Shown: positions 23,345-35,500, counted from the first letter of the stretch. The stretch is 64,000 nucleotides of DNA from Bryopsis sp. KO-2023 (GCA_030272585.1 BSYQ01000007.1:4592001-4656000); one strand, 5' to 3'. Notes: generated by a model not told the origin, from the sequence alone. Numbers and translations: made by a program.

Positions 23345-24016
23345 ATAACCTGTTTTGAGTCACCATAAACAGAGGGTTATCTGTTATCTGTTATCTGTTT
23401 TTTGATTCACGTAATGAACCATGAACCAGTCTGGGATCTGTTATCTGTTTTTTGATTCACGTAATGAACCATGAACCAGTCTGGTATCTGTTATCTGTTT
23501 TTTGATTCACGTAATGAACCATGAACCATGAACAGAGGGTTATTTGTGTGGGCTGAATCAGTGCTGGAATCTGTGGAACCTCTGAAACTTTTTGTTTTGT
23601 TTGAGTCATGTAATGAACCATGAACCATAAACAGAGGGTTATTTGTGTGGGCTGAATCAGTGTTGGAATCTGTGGAACCTCTGAAACTTTTTGTTTTGTT
23701 TGAGTCATGCAATGAACCATGAACCATAAACAGAGGGTTATCTGTGTGGGCTGAATCAGTGCTGGAATCTGTGGAAACCTCTGAAACTTTTTACCAAGCA
23801 TTCAAAAAAGTTTGGATTACATACCCATACCAAAACAAACAAAACTCGGGGCAAATCACACCAGGTCAAGATGCAGATTGTCTGATCCATACCCAGCACC
23901 CCAAACAGAGAACATACCCGGCACCCCAAACCAAAAAAAGGAGAGTTCCTCCGAAACAGGAGGGTTCTGAATCAGACTGCAGATTGTCCCACACAATCAA
24001 ACAGAAGCAGTTCAGG
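23345..24016. repeat. Tandem repeats between the two hAT genes
   Basis: A 50-bp unit with TTTGATTCACGTAATGAACC is repeated about three times (TTTGATTCAC at 23401, 23451, 23501). A 99-bp unit with CAGAGGGTTAT and GGCTGAATCAGTG then recurs three times (CAGAGG at 23533, 23632, 23731). The rest, to the transposase stop at 24017, is unique, with some polyadenylation-like AT stretches. Confidence 0.85.
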
Positions 24017-27000
24017 TCATGCCCTGAACAGATGCAGATTGTCCCGGAGCACGGTCAGTTGGTTGACCTTGCTCTCCTCCATCGCCCTCCTGCGCTTGTT
24101 CAGCTGGTGGCCATTGACACTGAACATCCGCTCAACCGAGGCGCTGGAGGCTGGGATGCAGAGATACTCGGCAGCCAGGATCGAAACTGTTGGGTATGCC
24201 GCCTGGTGTACCCTCCACCAGTCCAGAACAGATGAAGTGCTCTGAATAACCCTCCTGACCCCACAATATCGCTCCCACTCATCAGAATTAGAACCGCCCG
24301 TAGCAGATGGAGGAGGGCACACACTGAGCCAGTCCCGTTCGAGATTTTCCTTTTTCTTTTTTTTTCCCTCTCTGCCTTCCCCCGGATTGTCAACACCTCT
24401 GTAATCTGATCGCAGCCGGATCTCCTTCAGCAGAGTCACGCACTCTTGCAGCACATCTGAAACCCACAGATCAGGTCTGCTGAATTGCTTCCTCAAGCAA
24501 GGAAAGCGCCCTGGGGTGCCCCACAAATACCGATTCACCTCAGCGTCTTCGAGTGATAGTTTGGTCGGATCCAGATGCTGCATGCACCCGACGGCCAGGA
24601 GCCATGCTGTAACGGGACGCACACAGCCTCTAGCTGAGAGGACCTGCGTCTTGGGTTACTCCTTGTTCTTAGGCTCTTTTCAGTGGTGGTCACGTTCGTT
24701 CGGTCAAGTTCGGTCGAGAATCAGTCAATATGTTACAAGTCGAATCTAACAAGTCTCTCTCTACCCCCTAGAGGATCGCCTAAATACTTGGGATAGTCGG
24801 ACCTACAACCCTCACTACATCCACCTCATCAGTCCTATTACAATCCCCTCCACATCACCGCCTAAACTCCTGTCCGGCGGATGATGTCACAAGAAAGAAG
24901 AAACAAAAAACGTGATCCTGAAGGGTGTAGAGTTACTGTCAAATTGAACAAGTCCCATTGTCCGTCAATCAGCTGAACTAATATAATCCGTCAGCCAATC
25001 CAAATCAACCCAATAAATGTTGTCAATAACCCATGGATAATATTGTCGGAATAAGATCCAATAGCAACTCACTCTGGTGATCCAATCCAACCAATCGGTA
25101 AAATATTCAGCTCACCTCTAAGAGTAGTGCTAATCCCAAATAAGTAAAATCAACTCAATCGAAATAAACTCAATCAAAGAAAAGAAATACGTACTGAAAT
25201 CTCAGCCCCTTAGCCCATCCAACCTCAAACCAAAAGGGCTGGCTGTGATTTCAAAGCAATATAAAATTTTTGTTGAATGAAAATCAGTCCAAGTCAAAAA
25301 GTAAAGTCTATCAATAACTGACTGCCGCTCCCCTCCTGATCTAAAGAAAATCAGTGAAATCGGCATCCCATACTACCCATCTCTGAGACAAGAGCCAATC
25401 AAACTATTGATGTCATGAAAGTCAATTTCTTTCCTACTTCAATAAGCAATGTCCAAAAGAAAAGAAAGAGAAGAAAAGAAAATGTCTACTCAGTTCCACT
25501 ACTCAGTTACTCACTCCCTCCGATCTCACCATCAGTGGAGCTAATCGGAATAAAGAAAATCAGTGAACCAGAACTAGAAAATATCCACCTCTGATCCCCT
25601 CATAATCAATCATATTATTCTCCCCTCCAGTTTGGAGATCCAGGGACTGAGGCTGAAAACAATGTCCCAAATACTAGTCAAAAGAAATCCTATCAAATCA
25701 GAAATCCAGGGCTGGCCATGATCGTAAAACTAGACTTTCAATCAAGCTACCAAATGCCTAATGGTTTTGCTTCTTAACATCTTAAGTTGATTGTAAGTTG
25801 TGCAAGCACACAAGCAAAACTAGACTGACCTATCCATCCACAAGGAATCGTTCAGAATACTCACAAAAACGATCGCATAATGACCACTGGCTAATCCTAC
25901 TTGCTCATGTCAGGTCCAACCCGGACTACCAAATCAGTCAAGAAAACAGAATCAAAGAAAATCAGACCCTAGCTCCCCTCCAGTCACAACATCTTTGGGG
26001 CTGGCTGGAGATCCAAGAATAAATATCAAGTAATGCAATGTCAGAAATTCCAATCTGACCTACAATCCATCCAATCCATTACCCCCCTCCCAACTGAAAA
26101 CTGAAAACTGGGGGTTTAGGGCTGAAAATTCCATGTCAAAATAAAAAATAAAAATAAAAAGTTAACCACTCTTGAGCCAATAATATAGTCATTTTTTTTT
26201 CACCTCCAGCAACCCAAACAGATTTTTCTGGGACCAACAAAACCAAATTTCAATTCAAAATCAAAAATCAGATTCTAAATTAAGAACATCCATTCACCTC
26301 AGACCGAGCTCTATCGCCTGTCCCAAAGCGTTAAGTGGCAGCTTGGCGACATTTTCTCGACACTCACTCCAGTTGCCGCCCCCTCACTTGCCAACAAATC
26401 GTGGGCCTTGTGTGGCATCAATCCCTTCGGTCGTCAACTGAATCTTCACCCCGCAAAAGCTTCGCCTTGGAAGGTGACGCCCCCTCCGTCGGCTAATCCC
26501 TCACGTGATGGCATGCCTCCACCTTAGTGCTTCGCCAGAACTCATTGGTGGCCTTCGGGCGTCTGTCTAGACATCTGCCCATCATGCAGTCACACTTTCT
26601 TCGATATTCCGTTTACCGAGCGTCTCCTGCCCACCGACCGTGCAACTCAAGCTACTGTCATCGATGTGTTCGGCATTCGCTCCTCGTTGGATCTGTAGCA
26701 TTTCGCCTCTCGAATAGCTTTTCTTCGCCCGCAAATGGTTACTGACATCTCTGACGTCCAAGTCGTGAGACGCCTTAGCTTCACCACTGGGTTACTGCCT
26801 ATTCTGTTTAGGCTGCATATCCAGTCATCGGCTGCAAAAGACCATTTTTGCAGCGAATCGTGACACTTTCCAAGTGCCCTTGACGCAACTGCATGCTCTC
26901 CCGACTCCAGTCGATTTTCGGAATTATATTTTGATCATTAATTGCACGTTTGGTCACAAGCTCCTTTCGCCAAGCAGATGGGGCTCCTCCTTTTATTTCT

Positions 27001-30000
27001 GTCTCATTCCCGAATGCAACCGACGCGGAATTACCAGTTGCGTTGCTCGCTCGACAGATTCGCATCACTCTGGGGTCCCTTCGGTTTCCCCACGAATCAC
27101 ATTTCCAATATCCTTTGGATCGACCCTTAATTTCGAGCAAAATCTATTCAATTCAAGAGTTCCACTTCACCCATTGTCGAGATTTCGGTGTCTACATCCA
27201 CAATGTGACTCCCTCTCAACGTGAAAATTATTACTGGAAACTCTGTTGGGATTTCTGTCAGTTCGAGCCACTTGGCCTCAAAACCAACCAACAGCAATTT
27301 TACTTGAGTCTCCCATCAGTCAAAATCAAAATGTGGTTTCATTCATCACCCTCATATGGTTCCGATTTTCGATTATATCCGTCTCTTCGCCACTGCGTCG
27401 CTCCTCCGACTTCGTTCGGCAATCCTTGCGCCCAGTTTTGTTTGACATCGCTAATCAACATCTTTTCCTCGGACCCCAATCCACGGTTCAAATGTGCTTC
27501 AGCTTCCACACCATCAACTTCGATTGACCTGTCCATGGTCGCAGCCCAGCCGACGACCAGACCTGTAGCTGTTGTGAGACAGCGAGTCGCAAAATCGATT
27601 TTCGATTCGCCCCCCCCCCATGGAGGCCAGGGTTTACACCCCGCGATCGACTCCTTTACCACTATCGACTTCGATACGCCAATTTCGATTCACCTTTCGA
27701 ATCCATTCGTGAAATCCCCCAGGATTTCTCCAGAACTCAATCCCCAAATTCTGGCGACAACCCCCAGCCTACCACGCATTGGCTGGGTCCGAAGGCCTCG
27801 TGACGAATGGTTACGCCTACGTCCACCTCTTCCCCTTCGGTCGATTGTCAGCGCATCTTGACGACAGTACCTTTCGCCGCATCACCCACGCGACGTCCGA
27901 ATCCCAAAATCTGTATCTCGGTCCTCAGACCGGCGCAAAATCCTGCTTTTACTCAAGCAAAGTGTATTTTGGCTCACCAACTGCGAGACAAACTCGCCAC
28001 ACCTTCTCCAACGTTTTCGCACCTCCCTGCGCTATTTCCCCACCGATCTTCGATGGTCGCATATTGGAGTCGTCACTCACTTTGAACAAAACCTCGTCAA
28101 GCTTTCGATCTACTTTCTTTTTCAACACTTTGGGCTACAACAACCCTCAAGACGTCGTTTATAACCGTTCTTCGTTTGTCTTTCGAATTCTGTGGAATTC
28201 TGTCCGCGACGTCCAAGTTTCGCGCCCAGTTGATCGTCTCACAAGTCCACACGAGTCAGCTCACCCAGACTACTCGTCAAGTTCGTGGTACTTTCGTTTT
28301 CCTGGTTATGTCGTTACTACGTTGATGGCCTTTTCATTGTCCTTTCGCGTCCCTGTCCCACTTTGGATCATCCTCGTATTAGAGGTCCCTTCGCTCCGAA
28401 ACCATTGTAACGGGACGCACACAGCCTCTAGCTGAGAGGACCTGCGTCTTGGGTTACTCCTTGTTCTTAGGCTCTTTTCAGTGGTGGTCACGTTCGTTCG
28501 GTCAAGTTCGGTCGAGAATCAGTCAATATGTTACAAGTCGAATCTAACAAGTCTCTCTCTACCCCCTAGAGGATCGCCTAAATACTTGGGATAGTCGGAC
28601 CTACAACCCTCACTACATCCACCTCATCAGTCCTATTACACATGCGGGATCGTCAAATTCATGGTCCATGACTGTGCGGAGCACATCTCTGAAGTCTATC
28701 ACATCCGGTTCCTCGATGTTCATGGCATCTACCGCAGCGCTGATCCGAGCCATGAGCATCAGGACGGCACTCCCCGTCACCTTCTTTTCTGCCTCCAGTA
28801 CCTTGGTTGCTTCCTTGTATGGCCTCAGAACCAGGTACAGTTCCAGCAGCACTTTCCATTCTTGGGGGTTGATATTGTATTGGGGGGGAAGGAGGGGAAA
28901 GAGCTGGATCAGATCGGGTTTCAAAATCAACAATCGATGCAACATGTACCAGATGCTGTTCCACCTAGTCTCCACCGCCAAGGTCAGTCTGAGAACCTTG
29001 TCAGATCTGCGGACAGGTCCTGGGCAGTCTTCTGCCTCCTCCACGTCGTCTCCATCATCGGGACATGCGTCTTCATCACTTGAATATATTTCCTGTGATG
29101 TGGGGTCGTCCTGTTCCTGGCTCTGATGGTCGTTTTGATTAGATTCCTCTTGTGCATCCTCCAGAAGTTCATCCTCATCAACTTGAGATGGACCGGGGCT
29201 CTCACCAAGCCCACCGTTGCCAATCCCAGAGGCACCCGTGGCTGTCGAGGACCGGACCACATAAATTAACTCTTGGGGAGCAGCCTCCGCTTGTTGCCGT
29301 TCCAGATCAGCTTCTTTTCTTTTGGCTCGATCGATCTGAATCTGTTTCAGCTTTTCCCAATGAGTGGATGCACCCATCACTGTTCTGCACAGATCGTGTA
29401 CTTTGGCCACAAGGTCGTTCACGCTTTGGGGGGCATTTTTCAGACCCTTCTTTACCCCCAAATTTATTCTGTGTGTCCCGCACCCGTGCCAATCGTAACT
29501 GTAGTTCATTTCACATGCTGCCCCCATTCTGGACTCGTGATCGGTAACGATGCTGGCCTGATATCCGGTCAGATCAAAGTCCTCCCTGATCTCGTTCATT
29601 TTTGTGCAAATGTCCACAGCAGTTGCGGTACCCTCCATTTCCCAGGTCCCGAGACTGATCCGCTTGAGTTCGAACAGATCCTGTTCCGGGTCCCGGTGTA
29701 TGTAGACAGCCCCCATCGCGAACCAATGCTTGGGCTGCTGAGACCAACCATCAGCAACAAAGCATGGTCGGAATCTGCTCAGATCCATATCCTTCATCTT
29801 TTTTTTAAGCCTGTTGGAGGACAATCCGACCTGGTGAGACATGGATTTCGCTGATAGAGGCGGAGCAGATGCGTTCAGTTGAGTGCACATGTCTCGGAAG
29901 TGCTGATCTTCCACTGTCCTGAAGGGGGCCCCGACGCTGACCAGATAGCACATAACCTTGTGCCGGTACGACTGGAACTCCCGGGTAGTAGGTCCCCATT

Positions 30001-30733
30001 TAGACACAAACGGGAGTGTTTTCTGGGTCCCAAAAGAACTGATCCGACCCCCTTGTGTGCCTGTTTTCATGTCCTGATCATTTTGCGTTTTCAAATGGCA
30101 GCCCTCAAAGCCTTCCGCGACAGCGATTTCCATTTCGGAACTGATCCGGATACCGTGTTTGGCCGCATGATTCAAAAGGGGGATCCTGCCTCCCTTCACC
30201 CATGACAATTGTTCATGACAGATTCTGCACGACACCACCTTTCTGCCCCGATCATCCTTATACACCAGGATCTTGCCTTCTGGACTGCTGACATACATCT
30301 TGTCAACCCATGTGTTACTTCTCCGAACAGGAATCACAGGAGGGCTTGCACCCAGTTCCAGCAGATCAGCTTCCTTTCCATTTCTGTTCACTGCAGGGCA
30401 GGGCAGGACAGGACAAACACCTCATAAAAGCAGAACCAGAACAACTGGAGAAAGCACAAGCACCTCACACAATCCAACAAGGGAACACCTCACCCCCCCA
30501 CAAAACCATAAGAGTACAACAAGGCGGAACAGATCAGGGAGTAACGCACTGTTGGTCAGGTCAGATGCTTGCCCCGACCCCTGCGGCCCCACGGATGGAA
30601 CGCTGCCCTGGCGACGAGGTTCCAACCCCCCGCTTCCAGATCCGGTCGGAACTGGTCTCCTCTGGGACGTGTGTGGGCGTTGCCCCGACCTCGCAGGGGT
30701 GACGAGCGCTTTTCTTTTTCCATGCCGGCCCAT
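24017..30733 (-). CDS. hAT transposase with BED zinc finger, split by element A
   Basis: Likely exon 1 is 30550-30733 (basic start MGRHGKRKALVTPARSGQR). Exon 2 begins at 30390; the donor GTGCGT and acceptor CTGCAG join in phase to give MNRNGKEADLLELG. Coding continues to 28641, where element A interrupts it, and resumes at 24607 to the stop at 24017. Visible parts in order are a BED finger (CRICHEQL...LLNHAAKHG), the catalytic-core segment FVADGWS, IVTDHESRMGAA, CGTHRINLGVKKG, an acidic insert (EDAQEESNQNDHQSQEQDD), RWNSIWYMLHRLLI, and the C-terminal hAT dimerisation block with the catalytic Glu (ASSASVERMFSVNGHQLNKR). The length without element A is about 840 codons, within family range. The interruption at a 5-bp duplication CATGC should inactivate this copy. 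Confidence 0.85.
24608..24842 (-). repeat. Element A 3' LTR
   Basis: 235 bp, identical by eye to 28406-28640. A purine-rich tract (GTGGAGGGGAT on the minus strand) borders it. Confidence 0.9.
28406..28640 (-). repeat. Element A 5' LTR
   Basis: 235 bp, followed (minus strand) after one base by the primer-binding site TGGTTTCGGAGC. Confidence 0.9.
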
Positions 30734-30837
30734 TTCGAACGGGGCGCTGATAAGACGTGGAGTTAAACGCTCACCAGATTAACAGCAACCGAACATGCGA
30801 TGTGCCCGCGTGACTCACCTGCATCTCACCCGCGATC

Positions 30838-31338
30838 AATGATCGGTTCTTGACGCAGACGACCCACCGATCATGATCGGTGTTGCGCCGATCATGATCG
30901 GCGCAAGCCGATTATAGTCGATCGCGCCGATCACGATCACGATCTCGATCAAGCGCCGCACCCTGTCGGCACCTGATCGGCAGTTTTTGATCGGCCGATC
31001 ACGATCAGGCCGATCAAAAACTGCCGATCAAGTAGGGCGACCGATCAGATCGGTGATCGGCCGATCTTGATCGATGATCGGCCCTGCCAGACCTGATCGG
31101 CGACCGATCAGATCGGTGATCGGCCGATCACGATTTGATCGGTCGCACTGCTTGATCGGCGACCGATCAAATCGTGATCGGATCCATAGTATGGTCTCAG
31201 CCCATGTCTGTTGCACAGACCCTGTCTGTGCTGTGCTGTACAGGTCTGTGCACCTGTGCAGCACAGGTCTGACCCTGTGCACAGCACAGACAGTCTGTTC
31301 TGTCCTGTCCTGTGCACAGGGGTCTCAGCCCATGTCTG
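30838..31338. repeat. hAT right subterminal repeats
   Basis: 30838-31190 is built of GATCGG/CCGATC palindromic words. 31206-31330 is a near-copy of 20865-20989 built from CTGTGCA words. The terminal phrase GGTCTCAGCCCATGTCTG occurs twice, ending at about 31211 and at the true end 31338, so the right end has duplicated termini. The interval 30734-30837 shows nothing else. Confidence 0.82.
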
Positions 31339-31360
31339 GCGCTCACACGCTTCTTTTGTG

Positions 31361-34084
31361 CTAAACTCCTTTTTCGTCCCTTTTCTCATATCGAATCAAT
31401 CGATCATGGTGTACTAAGCCTTTCAGCAGTGCACCTTTAGGTGTTGCCAATAAAAAAATCCCAGACCCATAATCACTGACTATTTTAAATGGGCCTTTCC
31501 AGCGACCTGCAAATTTGCTATTCTTTTGACCTCGTTCGTTTTTAAGTAAAACAGCCATACCCAGTCGAAACTCCTTTCTCCGCGACCCGCGTTTTGTAGC
31601 ATCATAATACGACCGCATTTTCGACTGCGCCTTAGTCATTTGTTGATTCGCCAGTATACGATTGTCTTCCAATCGCGAAAGCCTGAGAACTGATGAAGTA
31701 CTTTCCTGCTGTTCCAAAATCTCCTGGGTGACTGCATCATCCATCCAGTCTCGCGGCTTGAACCCATACATGACTTCAAAAGGAGTCATCTGCATAGTAG
31801 CATTGCGCTGTGTGCGTATCCCGTAAAGCACACGTTCCAAATGATTCACCCACTCATGCCCTTGTCCCAAGCAGCTTTTCTTCAGTGCATTCATAATCGT
31901 CTGGTTCATTCGCTCGACACACCCATTTGTTTTAGGCGAATAAGCTGAAATTTCCAGCCGCCCTATTCCATGGTCACCTAAATATGCTTGGACCTGTTCA
32001 CTCACAAATGCTGGCGCATTGTCTGTAATAATGCGCCTGGGCGTTCCAAAACGAAATCGAAGAGTGTCCAAAAATGCACAAATCGTCTTACTGTCCGCCA
32101 GCTCCACTCCTTTAGCTTCTGGCCATCGCGTGGCATAGTCGATCGCCACGAGAATATACCGACAGCCACCACTTTGGGGTAACGGGCCAATAAAATCTAA
32201 GCCCACCAGTCCCCAAGGCTCCATCTCTTTGATTGGTCGCAATTCCGCTGTGGGAGCGATTTTGAGACAACGCTGGCATTCTTCACAGGAGTCGACATAC
32301 TGCTTGATGTCGCGATGCATTCCATCCCAAACATAGCGAGCAGCGAGTCGTTCCTCAGTTAAAGCACGATTACTATGTCCCAGATCATCATGTGCTTTCT
32401 TTAACAGAGCAGGGGCGTATTGCTTAGGAATCATCAAACGCCAGGTGCCGACTTTGGACAATTTGAGCAAACGACCCTCCTGAATACGAAATTGCGGGCG
32501 AACCTCTTCCACTCGAGTATCCAACAGCCATCCGTCCACCTCATTAGTGGTCAGCAAACGCCACACAGGACCGGTATACGCATCAGTCAACAGCGAAGCC
32601 AGCCATGGCGTAGGAATAGGAGAAGGCGAAGTCAAATCCACTGCAGCCGCATCATGAGAAGCGGCAGAACGCTTTCCTGCGAAATACTCATAGCGCGACA
32701 GCACATCGGCCAGGATATTGTGCGCACCAGCAATGTGCTCCACAGAAAAAGGACAGATACACAGAGATTGTATATCATCCAGTCGCCGTAAGACAAACGG
32801 CGAATGATTCTCAGGATTAAAAATCCCAAGAACAGCTTTATTATCAGTGAAAACCGAAAAAGGACGGTCGACTAAAAAAGGCTGAAAGGCAGCCACTGCT
32901 TTGCAAAAACCATCTAATTCTGCATGATTGCTAGAGGACCACGAACGGGAGTTTATCGAACTCCAAAACTGAATGATTCGGTCGCCCTGTAGTAAGACAG
33001 CCCCATGCCCAACACTGGAAGAGTCTAGAAAAATTTTCATCGGCTCCTTAGAGGCGTGGTCAAAAAAATCTAAGCCCCAGAGTTTATTAGTCAACGAAGA
33101 AACCAACGACTGCCACAAAGAACGAAAATCATCAGTTTGAAAAGCCACTGGATCAGCCGATCGAAAACACTTCAGTGGCGCAACTGTGCGATGCAAAAAA
33201 GGATGAAAACTCGCTAACCCATTCATCAACCCAAAGAAACCGCGCAAATCAAATTTGTTTTGAGGAATAGGAAGATCCTCGATTTTATTAAGCGTTTGAG
33301 GATCCATTTTGAAACCAGCGGAACTCACATGCACGCCAAGAAAAAAGATAGAAGAACTAAAAAACTCACACTTTTCGAGTTGGAGACTCCAGCCATCCTT
33401 GTGGAGTTCATCCAGTAAAATATCCAGCGCGACGCGATGCGTCGCCATATCGTCAGTGGCTAACGCCAGGTCGTCAACATAGGCATGCAGTTCGACGCCT
33501 GGCGGTAGCTTGGTTCGCACTTTTGCCAAAGTAAAGTGCATAGCACGCATATAGTAATGCATGCTATTGTGATAGCCCTCTTTTAGCCTTGTCATCACAT
33601 AGTTCTGACCTCCAAACTCAAAACCAAAATATGTGGCTATTCCATCAGAAATAGGAATGCACATAAAGGCAGAGGCAATGTCTAATTGCGAAAAGACTTT
33701 CTTTTTTTGCATTCGTTTCAAAATAGCCCCTCTATCCAGCGGAGGTGAATAAACTTGCTTAATGCTAGCATTAAGCATTCTGAAATCAAAACAAACCCGC
33801 AGTTTTTGACTGCGGGGTTTAGGAACGACGACTAAAGGAGTCATCACCTTAGGTGTAAAAGACACCTTCTTTACCAGCCCCAAGCTAACCCATTCTGCCA
33901 CTTCACGTTTCACTACTTCAAAAAAACGCCCAGTCAAATCTCTTTGGCGAAAGTTAGAAAAAGAATCCGAGGAAATAAAAGGCATGTCTTCAACTGTCTC
34001 CTTATTAAATTTCCCGATGGGCTGTGAAAAGAGCTCAGCATATTTTTTTTGAATGTGTGATAATAACAAACTCTTCACATCCAT
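31361..34084 (-). CDS. Element B pol: reverse transcriptase, RNase H, integrase
   Basis: A 907-codon frame. In order it shows the RT fingers/palm (LRVCFDFRMLNASIK), the active-site motif AYVDD, an RNase H domain (IFLDSSSVGHGAVLL, then FTDNKAVLGIF), an integrase HHCC finger (HDDLGHSN...CEECQRC), the integrase core (LDFIGPLP, IITDNAPAFVSEQ, SPKTNGCVERMNQTI) and a C-terminal basic region. The RT-RNase H-integrase order places it in Ty3/gypsy. No chromodomain is visible at the C-terminus, unlike element C. It is treated as part of an old element copy. Confidence 0.9.
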   Translation of the reverse strand: MDVKSLLLSHIQKKYAELFSQPIGKFNKETVEDMPFISSDSFSNFRQRDLTGRFFEVVKREVAEWVSLGLVKKVSFTPKVMTPLVVVPKPRSQKLRVCFDFRMLNASIKQVYSPPLDRGAILKRMQKKKVFSQLDIASAFMCIPISDGIATYFGFEFGGQNYVMTRLKEGYHNSMHYYMRAMHFTLAKVRTKLPPGVELHAYVDDLALATDDMATHRVALDILLDELHKDGWSLQLEKCEFFSSSIFFLGVHVSSAGFKMDPQTLNKIEDLPIPQNKFDLRGFFGLMNGLASFHPFLHRTVAPLKCFRSADPVAFQTDDFRSLWQSLVSSLTNKLWGLDFFDHASKEPMKIFLDSSSVGHGAVLLQGDRIIQFWSSINSRSWSSSNHAELDGFCKAVAAFQPFLVDRPFSVFTDNKAVLGIFNPENHSPFVLRRLDDIQSLCICPFSVEHIAGAHNILADVLSRYEYFAGKRSAASHDAAAVDLTSPSPIPTPWLASLLTDAYTGPVWRLLTTNEVDGWLLDTRVEEVRPQFRIQEGRLLKLSKVGTWRLMIPKQYAPALLKKAHDDLGHSNRALTEERLAARYVWDGMHRDIKQYVDSCEECQRCLKIAPTAELRPIKEMEPWGLVGLDFIGPLPQSGGCRYILVAIDYATRWPEAKGVELADSKTICAFLDTLRFRFGTPRRIITDNAPAFVSEQVQAYLGDHGIGRLEISAYSPKTNGCVERMNQTIMNALKKSCLGQGHEWVNHLERVLYGIRTQRNATMQMTPFEVMYGFKPRDWMDDAVTQEILEQQESTSSVLRLSRLEDNRILANQQMTKAQSKMRSYYDATKRGSRRKEFRLGMAVLLKNERGQKNSKFAGRWKGPFKIVSDYGSGIFLLATPKGALLKGLVHHDRLIRYEKRDEKGV

Positions 34085-34118
34085 TTCTGAGTCTTTATTT
34101 CCCTCGTTTATTGCTCCA

Positions 34119-35500
34119 TTAAACGCACCGAATGCGTTTACTGTCCTGATGAGCTAATTGAATTTGAAATCGAAAATCACCCACCGACAATCCAACCACA
34201 GCAGTGCGACTGCCAACGTGAACTGCCCTGCTCGAAGCATTGAAAACCGTTACCTTAAGAGGTTTTCCCGCTTCCCATAGCGACGATGATGTGAGGAGGC
34301 CGATAGGCATGCGTCCAGAGTCGAAAACAGGGATACTGCGGTCGGCGCGAAACGGCAGTATGAAAGTGCGAGAGGCCTTAGATGCGATCACGAAAGAACG
34401 ACCCACTGGAATAAAAACATTCTCGCCTCGCTGCACTGGTTCCACCACTCCTCTTTCTGTAGCCTGGATCGTAACTGTCGTGGGTGCAACCTCCTTTGCC
34501 TCGACGCCTTTGGTATATGTGTTTTCGCCTCGAACAGCCAAACACTGCACTGCCGTTTGTCGACTCATCTCGATTAAACCTTTCGCTGGGTTAATCCTGC
34601 ACTCAAATCGCTTTAATAAGTCGTTGCCCACCAGCAGATCATGCGAAACCTCATCACAAACCATGAACTCATGCAACATGGTTTTCTTTCCCAGGGTCAC
34701 GTGCATCTCCGTAACTCCTTTCGCCTGCAACGTGGTTTGGTTAAAACAGCGTATAGCTGAGCGCGCCATGTCAACTTTCAGCTCAGACCCAGCTCGCTTC
34801 AAGGTGCGGGAGGAGATAATCGATATAGATGCACCAGTGTCGACGAGTCCATTCATCGTAACACGATCATTCAAAACCACTGGGCAGTATAACAGCGAGC
34901 TTGCGAAATTGATGCCTGCCTTGTCCATTTCGTCAGCGATGGCGACATTCACTATTTCACCTTCCTCTGCCATAGGATCTTCTTCAGCGAAAATATCGTC
35001 CTCAAAATACTCGTCAACTTTGTCATCCTTCGTGGCGTCGTCAGTATCCACGTGAAATATCCCCGGCTGTTTGTCACCACGACCTCCTTTTGAACGCTGA
35101 CGAGTGAATGGGCGTGCCTTTTCCCCTCCTTCTCCAGTACCTTGGCTTTTCACGAGATAGGTCAAAAACGAACGAAAGCGTTTATCTCGTTTCGCGAAAT
35201 CAGCAACATAGTGTTTGAGCGTGGAAATAGGCACGCGTTTCAGCGTATCCACATGCGACGAAGTTCCTTCCAAAGCCGAAACACTTCCCTTACTCAACTC
35301 CAGAGCGTCGATCTCCATAGCATCCTCGACTCCTTTATCACTCAAATTTCCAGCGAGTAACCAATCCGTTCTTCTGCGAACAACCTGGATGACTTGGTCG
35401 AGACTCGTCTGCAGGATATCATATCCCGCTAATGTATTTCGAACATCCGTTGGCAGTTTGTTTAGTAACAACTGCAGCTTTCTCGATGGAGCCACATGGG
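34119..35500 (-). CDS. Element B gag C-terminal part and aspartic protease
   Basis: This is the portion of the gag-protease frame left of the element C insertion. It contains the end of the capsid-type helices, a basic tract, an acidic tract (DDATKDDKVDEYFEDDIFAE) and the retropepsin motif LVDTGASISIIS with a downstream LLVGNDLLKRF. The pol frame starts 34 bases after its stop, in another frame. Confidence 0.82.

Larger units (their letters stand above)
24608..28640 (-). mobile_element. Element A: non-autonomous LTR retroelement (LARD-like), nested in the hAT transposase
   Basis: Two 235-bp LTRs (24608-24842 and 28406-28640) look identical. They begin TGTAAC and end TTACA and are flanked by an exact 5-bp duplication CATGC (24603-24607 and 28641-28645). 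The shared primer-binding site is at 28393-28404, so the element reads right to left. The 3.56-kb interior holds no gag or pol homology on either strand. It is two-part: the right (5') half is rich in TTCG words and the left half in AATC words. Total length is 4.03 kb. It looks structurally whole and very young. Confidence 0.88.
20581..31338 (-). mobile_element. hAT DNA transposon, 10.8 kb, carrying two gene units and a nested LTR element
   Basis: Short imperfect terminal inverted repeats are CAGTCATGGGCTG at the left end and, reading inward from the right, CAGACATGGGCTG. The element has an 8-bp target duplication GCGCTCAC, long subterminal repeat blocks at both ends, a BED-finger hAT transposase on the minus strand and a second spliced gene on the plus strand, converging toward 23.4-24.0 kb. 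Removing element A and its duplication leaves about 6.7 kb. hAT transposases cut and paste; this copy's transposase is currently split by element A. Confidence 0.92.

Noticed and set aside
26950-27861. 303-codon plus-strand frame inside element A
   Set aside because: Antisense to the element, no domain, and composed of the TTCG-rich words that happen to avoid stop codons.
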